From assembly GCA_050692915.1 (NCBI GenBank), contig JBOGVU010000073.1, forward strand, positions 1 through 12,707: 12,707 bases of DNA, given 5' to 3'. How positions within the stretch are numbered: position 1 is the stretch's first letter; every line of letters starts with the position of its first letter. Under the pieces are notes generated by a model. The model searched no databases and was not told where the DNA came from. It was given only the letters and a program-made list of their open reading frames with translations. This document shows, piece by piece, positions 5,934 to 12,118 of this stretch. The stretch comes from CALAEC01 sp050692915. Lineage in GTDB: Bacteria; Actinomycetota; UBA4738; CALAEC01. Both the position numbers and the translations under genes were made by a program.

Positions 5934-6935
5934 ATGAGGAGACCACGCCTGTTCGGAGCCGGGCTCGTCGTCCTGGCGATGCTGGGCGCTGCCTGTGGCG
6001 GATCGAACGACGGTGGCGGAGGGAACGAGGGCCTGACCGGCTCGATCTTCATATCCGGTTCTTCCACGGTTGAGCCGATCACCTCCCTCGTCGCGGAGCT
6101 GTTCGCCGAGGAGAACCCGGACGTGGAGATCACCGTCGAGGGACCGGGGACCGGAGACGGGTTCGAGCTCTTCTGCAACGGCGAGACCGACGTCTCCGAC
6201 GCGTCCCGGGCGATCGAGCAGGAAGAGATCGATGCGTGCTCGGCGAACGGGATCGAATACACGGAGCTCGAGGTGGCCATCGACGGCATGGCCGTGCTGA
6301 CCTCTCCGGCGAACGATGCGGTGAGCTGCCTCTCCTTCGCCGATCTCTATGCGCTACTGGGACCGGAGTCCGAGGGCTTCGAGAGCTGGTCGGACGCGAA
6401 CGAGCTCGGCGCTGAGGTCGGTGGATCCGGTGACTACCCGGATGCTCCTCTGGTGGTCACGGCTCCCGGTGAGGAGTCCGGGACGTACGATTCCTTCATC
6501 GAGCTCGCCCTCGAGGGGATCGCCGAGGAGCGGGGACAGGACGCCGTCACCCGGCCCGACTACCAGGCCTCGGCCAACGACAACGTGATCATCGACGGGA
6601 TTGCCGGGTCCGACACCTCGCTGGGATGGGTGGGCTTCTCGTTTTTCGAGCAGAACCAAGAGGTAGTGAAGGCCATCGAGGTTGACGGCAGTGAGGGGTG
6701 CGTGGCCCCCACGTTCGAGACGATCTCCGACGGCTCGTACCCGCTGTCTCGCTCGCTGTACATCTACGTGAACAACGCCAAGGCGGCCGAGAGCGAGGCG
6801 CTCAGGACGTTCGTCGACTTCTACATGACGGACACCGGCCTGCTGACCGCGGTCCAGGAGGTGGCGTATGTCACGCTCCCGGACGAGCGGATCGAGGCCA
6901 CCCGCAGCGTATGGGAGGGCGCCAGGCCAGCTTAG
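5934..6935 (+). CDS. pstS: Phosphate-binding lipoprotein PstS of the Pst ABC transporter
   Basis: The 333-residue secreted lipoprotein has a signal peptide MRRPRLFGAGLVVLAMLGAA with the lipid-attached Cys at residue 21. A Gly/Ser/Asn-rich linker (about 22-35) follows, then the periplasmic-binding fold. Phosphate-ligand motifs are visible: SGSSTVEP near the start of the mature domain, GTGDGFELFCNGETDVSDAS, and EESGTYDSF. PstS captures phosphate outside the membrane and delivers it to PstC-PstA. The start is ATG 5934 behind GGGGAGGA. It is first in pstSCAB, directly after the PHO box, so it should be strongly induced when phosphate is scarce. A stem-loop after the gene may keep its level above the membrane genes. 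Codon use is like that of its neighbours. Confidence 0.96.
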   Translation: MRRPRLFGAGLVVLAMLGAACGGSNDGGGGNEGLTGSIFISGSSTVEPITSLVAELFAEENPDVEITVEGPGTGDGFELFCNGETDVSDASRAIEQEEIDACSANGIEYTELEVAIDGMAVLTSPANDAVSCLSFADLYALLGPESEGFESWSDANELGAEVGGSGDYPDAPLVVTAPGEESGTYDSFIELALEGIAEERGQDAVTRPDYQASANDNVIIDGIAGSDTSLGWVGFSFFEQNQEVVKAIEVDGSEGCVAPTFETISDGSYPLSRSLYIYVNNAKAAESEALRTFVDFYMTDTGLLTAVQEVAYVTLPDERIEATRSVWEGARPA

Positions 6936-6960
6936 CCGGCCGAGGCATCCGAGCGGCGGT

Positions 6961-6997
6961 GGCCGGAGGACCCTCGGGAACGGGGTATCCTCCGGCC
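6961..6997 (+). other. Intercistronic stem-loop between pstS and pstC
   Basis: A perfect 10-bp inverted repeat: GGCCGGAGGA (6961-6970) and TCCTCCGGCC (6988-6997), with a 17-nt loop that could itself form a CCC/GGG pair. No T-run follows, so it is not a standard intrinsic terminator. In ABC-importer operons such elements commonly protect the binding-protein mRNA from 3' decay or attenuate the downstream genes. It ends 22 nt before the pstC start. Confidence 0.6.
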
Positions 6998-7019
6998 CGC
7001 CGGTCAGGGAGGAGTGATC

Positions 7020-7955
7020 GTGGCCACGGTGGGGATCGCGGAGCTGGAGGGGAACGCCCGAAGGCGTCGCCGGGAGGCACGCATCCGGCGGGCGTTCCTG
7101 GCCGCCGCGGCCACGGCCATCGTCATCAACGTGGCCATCCTCCTCTCCCTGTTCGACGGGGTGGTGGACTTCTTCCGCGAGCTGCAGGCGGGGCCGGGGC
7201 TCGGGTCCCTGTGGAACGACACCGGATGGTTCCCCCGGCGGAACCTGTTCGACGTGAAGACCGTGTTCGTGGGCACGCTCATGATCTCCCTGATCGCCAT
7301 GCTGGTGGCCGCCCCGCTGGGTCTCGGCGCGGCGATGTACCTATCGGAGTACGCCAGCCGGCGGGCCCGGCGCATCCTGAAGCCGATCCTGGAGATCCTG
7401 GCCGGCATCCCCAGCGTGGTGATGGCCTACTTCGTGATCAGCTTCATCAGCCCGGACGTCGTCCAACGGCTCTTCGCCAGCGCGACCTTCTACAACATGC
7501 TGGGCGCCGGCATCGGGGTGGGCATCCTGATCAGCCCGATCGTGGCCTCCGTGGCGGAAGACGCCATGCACGCGGTCCCCGCCACGCTCCGTGAGGCGTC
7601 GTTCGGGCTCGGGGCCCGCCGGAAGAGCACCACGCTCCGGACTGTGTTCCCCGCGGCCATCTCGGGGATCGTGGCCGCGCTAATCCTGGGCGTGTCCAGG
7701 GCCATCGGCGAGACCCTGGTGGTCACGCTGGCGGCTGGGGCCACCGGCGGATCCGCTTTCACCGTCGATCCTCTGGGTCCCGGCCAGACCATGACGGCCG
7801 CGCTGGCATCCCTGGCGACCGGCTCCGACCAGGTCAAGGGTGGGAGCGCCGCGTTCCCCAGCCTGTTCTTCCTCGGGGCCCTGCTGTTCCTGTTCACCCT
7901 GGCCCTGAACCTGGCCAGTGACGGGTTCGTGCGACGAGTCCGGAGGAGGTACTGA
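7020..7955 (+). CDS. pstC: Phosphate ABC transporter permease PstC
   Basis: The 311-residue inner-membrane permease has about six hydrophobic segments (near 25-45, 82-107, 120-145, 160-180, 212-240 and 280-300). The cytoplasmic EAA-type coupling loop is at about 188-205 (ATLREASFGLGARR), which contacts PstB. AGIPSVVMAYFVI and the SRAIGETL segment are typical of PstC. It pairs with PstA to form the phosphate channel. GTG 7020 is preferred over GTG 7014 because GGAGG at 7008-7012 is then 7 nt away rather than 1 nt. A strongly basic N-terminal stretch (residues 13-24) precedes the first helix. It lies 84 nt after pstS and 3 nt before pstA. Confidence 0.95.
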   Translation: MATVGIAELEGNARRRRREARIRRAFLAAAATAIVINVAILLSLFDGVVDFFRELQAGPGLGSLWNDTGWFPRRNLFDVKTVFVGTLMISLIAMLVAAPLGLGAAMYLSEYASRRARRILKPILEILAGIPSVVMAYFVISFISPDVVQRLFASATFYNMLGAGIGVGILISPIVASVAEDAMHAVPATLREASFGLGARRKSTTLRTVFPAAISGIVAALILGVSRAIGETLVVTLAAGATGGSAFTVDPLGPGQTMTAALASLATGSDQVKGGSAAFPSLFFLGALLFLFTLALNLASDGFVRRVRRRY

Positions 7956-7958
7956 CGG

Positions 7959-8900
7959 ATGGCCCGCACGGCCACGGTCGAGCGTCCCGGGGCCGCCGCC
8001 GAGGCGGTACGTCGAGCCCTGCACGGGAAGCGTACCGACCTGGGGGGGCTGGCGTTCCAGGCCGCCCTCCTCCTGGCCCTCCTCCTGGCCCTGGCCGTCC
8101 TGGTGACCCTGATCGCCGACGTCCTGGGGACGGCGCTCAAGGTATTCACGGAACGAGGGACGAGCTTCCTCGCGGACAACCTCTCCTCGCTCCCGGAGCG
8201 GGCCGGTGTGGGGCAGGGGATCGTCGGGTCGCTGTGGCTCATGGGTTTCGTGGCCGTACTCTCCTTCCCCCTCGGCATCGCCGCGGCGATCTACCTCGAG
8301 GAGTACGCCACCGACAACCGGTTCACCAGGTTCCTGAACGCGAGCATCCGGAACCTGGCCGGGGTGCCGTCCGTCGTATACGGCCTGTTGGGCCTGGCCA
8401 TCTTCGTCCAGCTGTTCAGCGGGGTGACCGGAGGACGGAGCCTCATGAGCGGCGGGCTGACCATGGCCATCCTGGTCCTGCCGATCGTCATCATCACCTC
8501 GGCCGAGGCGATCCGGGCCGTTCCGCAGGGGATCAGGGAGGCCGGCTTCGGTGTGGGGGCCACCCGCTGGGAGGTGGTCCGGAGCCATGTCCTCCCGTAC
8601 GCGGCCCCGGGCGTGCTCACCGGCACGATCCTGGCGCTGGCCCGGGCCCTGGGGGAGGCGGCGCCCCTCCTGCTGATCGGTGGGGCGCCCACGTTCTTCT
8701 CGGCCGGCAGCCGGGGCTTCGTGGAAACGCTCCAGGGTGAGTACACGGCCCTGCCGGCGATCATCTTCACGTGGTCGCGGAAGTCCCTCCGCGCGTTCGG
8801 GGACTCCACGGCGGCGGCGATCGTGGTCCTGCTGGCCGTCTTGCTCGTGATCAACGCGACCGCGATCCTCCTGCGCAACCGGTACGAGCGAAAGTGGTGA
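7959..8900 (+). CDS. pstA: Phosphate ABC transporter permease PstA
   Basis: The 313-residue permease partners PstC. It has a first membrane helix at about 32-56 (a long Leu/Ala run), further helices near 88-112, 130-153, 166-182, 215-240 and 283-305, and an EAA-type loop at about 189-205 (PQGIREAGFGVGATRWE). GVPSVVYGLLG and ALARALGEAAPLLLIG are characteristic of PstA. The start is ATG 7959, with AGGAGG 9 nt upstream inside the end of pstC and only 3 nt between the genes, which indicates coupled translation. It ends 18 nt before pstB. Length and order fit the standard pstSCAB operon; nothing is unusual. Confidence 0.95.
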   Translation: MARTATVERPGAAAEAVRRALHGKRTDLGGLAFQAALLLALLLALAVLVTLIADVLGTALKVFTERGTSFLADNLSSLPERAGVGQGIVGSLWLMGFVAVLSFPLGIAAAIYLEEYATDNRFTRFLNASIRNLAGVPSVVYGLLGLAIFVQLFSGVTGGRSLMSGGLTMAILVLPIVIITSAEAIRAVPQGIREAGFGVGATRWEVVRSHVLPYAAPGVLTGTILALARALGEAAPLLLIGGAPTFFSAGSRGFVETLQGEYTALPAIIFTWSRKSLRAFGDSTAAAIVVLLAVLLVINATAILLRNRYERKW

Positions 8901-8918
8901 TAGCGTGGACTCGAGACC

Positions 8919-9767
8919 ATGACCGGGCGGGCAAACCTCGGCGAGCCGGCTCGAGCTGCCCTCGACGTTCGGCACTCCGAGCGGTCCGGGCGCGCAGTGA
9001 TCTTCGACATCCGTGACCTGTCGGTGCTGTACGGCGACTTCCGGGCCGTACGGGACGTGTCCCTCCCGATCCGGGAGAACGAGATCACCGCTCTGATCGG
9101 GCCGTCGGGCTGCGGCAAGACAACGGTCATCCGCTGCCTGAACCGGATGAACGACCTCATCGAGGGGGCCAGGGTGGAGGGCACGATCCTGTATCACGGG
9201 ATCGACCTGTACGACCCACGGGTGGACCCGGTGGAGGTCCGGCGCCGGGTCGGGATGGTGTTCCAGAAGCCGAACCCCTTCCCGAAGTCGATCTACGACA
9301 ACGTGGCGTTCGGCCCCCGGATCGCCGGCTTCAAGGGCGACATGGACGAGCTGGTGGAGGAGTCGCTCGGGAGGGCCGCCCTGTGGGACGAGGTCAAGGA
9401 CAAGCTGAAGGAGTCCGGCATGGCTCTCTCCGGGGGACAGCAGCAGCGCCTCTGCATCGCCCGGGCCATCGCCACCCGCCCCGACGTGATCCTGATGGAC
9501 GAGCCGTGCTCCTCGCTCGACCCGATCGCCACGCTCCGGATCGAGGAGCTGATGCAGGAGCTGGTGGCCGACTACACGATCGTGATCGTGACCCACAACA
9601 TGCAGCAGGCCGCCCGGGTCAGCGACCGGACCGCGTTCTTCACCGTCGACGTCAAGGCGGACGGCCAGCGCACCGGGACCCTGGTCGAGTTCGACAAGAC
9701 CGAGGCCATGTTCACGAACCCCTCGGAGAAGCGGACCGAGGACTACGTCACCGGCCGCTTCGGCTAG
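8919..9767 (+). CDS. pstB: Phosphate ABC transporter ATP-binding protein PstB
   Basis: The 282-residue ATPase powers phosphate import. Motifs: Walker A GPSGCGKTT (61-69), Q-loop QKPNPFP (Q116), the ABC signature LSGGQQQR (170-177), Walker B VILMDEP with catalytic E195, the D-loop SSLDP, and switch H226 in VTHNMQQ. The QKPNPFPKSIYDNV and DYVTGRFG segments are diagnostic of PstB. ATG 8919 gives a 26-residue N-terminal extension beyond the usual start of the fold and lacks a clear ribosome-binding site. The in-frame GTG 8997 would give a typical-length protein and is a real alternative. It is last in the operon; phoU does not follow, being in the divergent operon. Its 3' end overlaps a possible small minus-strand gene by 20 nt. 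Confidence 0.96.
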   Translation: MTGRANLGEPARAALDVRHSERSGRAVIFDIRDLSVLYGDFRAVRDVSLPIRENEITALIGPSGCGKTTVIRCLNRMNDLIEGARVEGTILYHGIDLYDPRVDPVEVRRRVGMVFQKPNPFPKSIYDNVAFGPRIAGFKGDMDELVEESLGRAALWDEVKDKLKESGMALSGGQQQRLCIARAIATRPDVILMDEPCSSLDPIATLRIEELMQELVADYTIVIVTHNMQQAARVSDRTAFFTVDVKADGQRTGTLVEFDKTEAMFTNPSEKRTEDYVTGRFG

Positions 9768-10050
9768 TCGCCGGCGCAGGCCGCCCCTCCACCACGTCGC
9801 TGATGAACTGCTCCCTGAGGGCGGCCAGCATCTCCTCGGCCCGCCGGCAGGCCTCCGGGACGCGGTCGGGGTCGCGGGCCAGGAGGTCGGAGATCCTTCG
9901 CGGCTCCGCCAGCACCTGGGAGAACCGCAGCGGAGAGCGGGACGAGGCCGTCGGGGGAAGGTCGACGGCCTCGTCCGGTCGCTCCAGGCCGGTTCCCCCG
10001 GGGAGGCTGGGGGTCGCTTCCCCGGGGTCTCGGCGTCGCAGATCCGGCAC
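9748..10050 (-). CDS. Small hypothetical protein, start and integrity uncertain
   Basis: A minus-strand frame of about 100 codons, convergent with pstB. I do not recognise the family. The C-terminal half reads as a plausible helical protein (RRISDLLARDPDRVPEA, then RRAEEMLAALREQFISDVV) with almost all third positions G or C, so it is probably coding. The start is unclear. GTG 10050 has GGTGGAG just upstream. A second frame from GTG 10061 reads MELRCRICDAETPGK, with a CxxC pair and fully G/C third positions, and has GGAG 5 nt upstream. The two frames could be joined by a single-base shift near 9990-10035, where long C and G runs occur. This could be an intact small gene, a frameshifted one or a sequencing error. 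Confidence 0.4.
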   Translation of the reverse strand: MPDLRRRDPGEATPSLPGGTGLERPDEAVDLPPTASSRSPLRFSQVLAEPRRISDLLARDPDRVPEACRRAEEMLAALREQFISDVVEGRPAPATSRSGR

Positions 10051-10064
10051 CGGAGCTCCACCAC

Positions 10065-10331
10065 GGCTCCAGCCGACCGGCACTCGGGCAGGAGGCTCGC
10101 CCGAGGGACATTCGCTCAACCGCCCGTGAGCCGGTCCGCCGCTTCCCGAGCGCACGCCCGGAGCCGCCCCGGCCATGAGCCGAACCAGCTTCGCAGGCGG
10201 GACGCCCTCGCCGGGCTCCACCGAGCGGGCCCGGCTCGCGAGGGAGCGGACGTGTGGAGGAGGGGTCCCGGGCCGGGCTCGGAGGGTCAGTCTGGATGCC
10301 ACGCCCCGACGGTAGCGGGCCCAGGTGGCGG
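10065..10331. other. Region with no confident gene between the small minus-strand ORF and the pit control region
   Basis: Open frames exist on both strands here, but they encode Pro/Arg/Gly-rich sequence without motifs, typical of non-coding frames at this GC content. The minus-strand frame of the small ORF stays open up to 10302, so a longer N-terminus (184 residues) cannot be excluded. No RNA gene, repeat or terminator was seen. Confidence 0.4.
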
Positions 10332-10353
10332 CGCCGGTGAACGCCGGTGGAAC
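10332..10353 (-). promoter_or_regulatory. PHO-box-like direct repeat upstream of the pit operon, reverse orientation
   Basis: On the minus strand, GTTCCACCGGC is followed directly by GTTCACCGGCG. They match GKTCAYYYRSG at 8 and 10 of 11 positions by my count. It ends 13 nt before the putative -35 of the pit operon. Orientation is opposite to the pit genes, so repression or control of the minus-strand ORF are both possible; chance is also possible. Confidence 0.4.
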
Positions 10354-10366
10354 GGGAGACGAGCGT

Positions 10367-10396
10367 TTGCGGATACCCCTGCCGTTGGGGTATCAC
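10367..10396 (+). promoter_or_regulatory. Putative pit-operon promoter with embedded palindromic operator
   Basis: TTGCGG (10367-10372) and TATCAC (10391-10396) with 18-nt spacing form a weak sigma70-type promoter. A perfect inverted repeat, GATACCCC-N7-GGGGTATC (10372-10394), fills the space between the two hexamers, the usual place for a repressor operator. The TACCCC/GGGGTA halves resemble operators of the CsoR/RcnR class, though the 7-nt centre is not a textbook match. It could instead form a leader hairpin if transcription starts further upstream. Confidence 0.4.
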
Positions 10397-10427
10397 TCCC
10401 CGGCTGACATCGACGAGGAGCGAACGG

Positions 10428-11054
10428 ATGGCCAGGCGGCGGTTCAGGCTGATCCCCAGAGAGGAGTCGTTCTACGAGCTGTTCGTGCAGCAGGCGTCCC
10501 ATCTGGTGACCGGATCGGAGCTCCTCAGCGACCTGGTCCGGAACTTCGAGGACGTCCCGGCCAAGGCCCGGCGGCTGCACGACATCGAGCACGAGGCCGA
10601 TGAGGCCACCCACGAGGTCATGCGACGGCTCAACACCACATTCGTCACGCCGTTGGACCGGGAAGACATCCACGAGCTGGCTTCCAGCCTCGACGACGTG
10701 ATGGACCACATGGATGCGGCGGCGGAGCTGTTCGTCCTGCACAAGATCGAGATGCCATTGCCGGAGATGCAGATCCAGGCGGACCTTCTGGCGCGTGCCG
10801 CTGCAACCACCATGGAGGCCATGACTGCCCTGCCACACTTCGACCACCTGGAGGAGTACTGGGTGGAGATCAATCGGCTGGAGAACGAGGGCGATCGGAT
10901 CTACCGCCAGGGCATCGCCGACCTATTCGGAGGCGACTTCAAGGCCATGGACGTCCTCAAGTGGAAGGACATCATCGACGAGCTGGAGGCCGCCATGGAC
11001 GAGTTCGAGGACGTGGCGAACACCCTCGAAGGGATCGCGCTCAAACAGGCTTAG
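10428..11054 (+). CDS. DUF47 / PhoU-like Pit accessory protein
   Basis: The 208-residue, highly helical, acidic protein is of the DUF47 (PhoU_div) family, which is commonly encoded directly before PiT transporters and is thought to regulate them. Family features: SFYELFVQQASHL near the N-terminus, HDIEHEADEATHEV (51-64), TPLDREDIHELASSLDDVMD (74-93), INRLENEGDRIYR (148-160) and DELEAAMDEFEDVANTLEGI at the C-terminus. ATG 10428 has GAGGAG 7 nt upstream; the upstream in-frame extension lacks family similarity and runs through the promoter region. It is followed by pit after 26 nt, so the two are almost certainly co-transcribed. Its role in gating Pit is inferred from the family. Confidence 0.93.
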   Translation: MARRRFRLIPREESFYELFVQQASHLVTGSELLSDLVRNFEDVPAKARRLHDIEHEADEATHEVMRRLNTTFVTPLDREDIHELASSLDDVMDHMDAAAELFVLHKIEMPLPEMQIQADLLARAAATTMEAMTALPHFDHLEEYWVEINRLENEGDRIYRQGIADLFGGDFKAMDVLKWKDIIDELEAAMDEFEDVANTLEGIALKQA

Positions 11055-11080
11055 GGAGCAATGGCGGAGAGGCGTCCCTG

Positions 11081-12073
11081 ATGCCGGTCTGGCTGGTGGT
11101 GGCCTTCGCCCTCTTGTTCGAGTTCGCCAACGGCTGGACCGACGCGCCGAACGCCATCGCCACGGTCGTCTCCACCAGGGTCCTCCGGCCCTACCATGCC
11201 GTGGCCATGGCAGCCGTGTTGAACCTGGCTGGAGCCCTGGCGGTTGGAACGGCGGTTGCCGAGACGATCGCCGCGGGGATCGTCGATCCCCAGTTCATCG
11301 GCGGCGACGTCGGCCTGAACGTGGTCGCCGCCGCGGTCCTGGCGGCGGCGTTCTGGGCGATGGGGGCTCAGGTCTTCGGGATGCCTTCGAGCGAGACGCA
11401 TGCGCTCGTGGCCTCCCTTCTGGGAGCCGGTTTCGCCGCCGGGGGGCTCGACGCCCTTGAGTGGTCGGGCACCAGCAAGGTCGTGTACAGCCTGTTCACA
11501 TCGCCACCCGTGGCGTTCCTCTCCGGGTTCCTGCTGATGGTGGTGATCTACCGGGTCTTCCGCCGGGCTCGGCCCCGGACCGTGCGCAGGACCTTCGGCC
11601 GAGGCCAGATCGTCTCGGCCGCGTTCATGGCCTTCAGTCATGGAGCGAACGATGCTCAAAAGGCCATGGGGGTCATCACGCTGGCCCTGTTCCTGGGCGG
11701 ATACCTCCCCGACCTGAACGTGCCGCTGTGGGTGATCTTCGCCGCAGCCCTGACGATGGCCGCCGGCACGAGCGTGGGGGGCTGGCGGGTGATCCGCACG
11801 ATCGGTCTGAAGATGACGAAGCTGGAGCCGGTGAACGGCTTCGCCGCCGAGACGGCCGCCGCGGCGATTATCAGCGGTGCGGCGCGATTCGGGATCCCGC
11901 TGTCCACGACGCACGTGATCGGGTCTTCGATCATGGGGGTCGGCGCCACTCGGCGGCTGTCGGCGGTCCGGTGGGGCGTGGCCGGCCAGGTCGTCGGCAC
12001 GTGGGTCCTCACCTGGCCCGGCTGCATGCTGCTCGGTTACCTGCTGGGGAGGATCTTCCTGGCCGTCGTCTGA
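11081..12073 (+). CDS. pit: PiT-family inorganic phosphate transporter (low-affinity)
   Basis: The 330-residue integral membrane protein has the duplicated PiT signatures: FANGWTDAPNAIATVVSTR near the N-terminus and FSHGANDAQKAMGVI in the second half, plus PSSETHALVASLLGAG and PLSTTHVIGSSIMGVG, which flank the transport core. About ten hydrophobic segments are visible, with a short basic cytoplasmic loop at roughly residues 160-175. PiT proteins import phosphate, in bacteria often as metal-phosphate complexes driven by protons. ATG 11081 lies about 10 nt after GGAGAGG. The length is at the short end for the family, with no large central loop. It is co-transcribed with the DUF47 gene and gives a constitutive counterpart to the inducible Pst system. 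Confidence 0.95.
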   Translation: MPVWLVVAFALLFEFANGWTDAPNAIATVVSTRVLRPYHAVAMAAVLNLAGALAVGTAVAETIAAGIVDPQFIGGDVGLNVVAAAVLAAAFWAMGAQVFGMPSSETHALVASLLGAGFAAGGLDALEWSGTSKVVYSLFTSPPVAFLSGFLLMVVIYRVFRRARPRTVRRTFGRGQIVSAAFMAFSHGANDAQKAMGVITLALFLGGYLPDLNVPLWVIFAAALTMAAGTSVGGWRVIRTIGLKMTKLEPVNGFAAETAAAAIISGAARFGIPLSTTHVIGSSIMGVGATRRLSAVRWGVAGQVVGTWVLTWPGCMLLGYLLGRIFLAVV

Positions 12074-12089
12074 CCTTCGGCCGACCCCT

Positions 12090-12095
12090 CATAAT
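12090..12095 (+). promoter_or_regulatory. Possible -10 element before the cyclase gene
   Basis: CATAAT is close to TATAAT and is the most AT-rich spot in the 45-nt pit-cyclase gap, about 24 nt before the cyclase start. No good -35 lies upstream. Two weak, mutually exclusive 6-bp inverted repeats (CCTTCG/CGAAGG and ACCCCT/AGGGGT) also occur in this gap. Confidence 0.3.
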
Positions 12096-12118
12096 GATGC
12101 TCCAGCGGCGAAGGGGTG

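Noticed and set aside
6961..6997. Intrinsic terminator after pstS
   Set aside because: The stem is strong but no T-run follows, and pstC, its obligate partner, lies directly downstream with its own ribosome-binding site.
7680..10064. A 794-codon minus-strand open frame antisense to pstC, pstA and pstB
   Set aside because: Its body is a shadow of the pst genes. Only the first 15 or so codons (near 10064) look protein-like and are discussed with the small ORF.
11051..11914. A 287-codon minus-strand frame opposite pit
   Set aside because: Antisense to a clear PiT transporter; no motifs and a composition typical of shadow frames.
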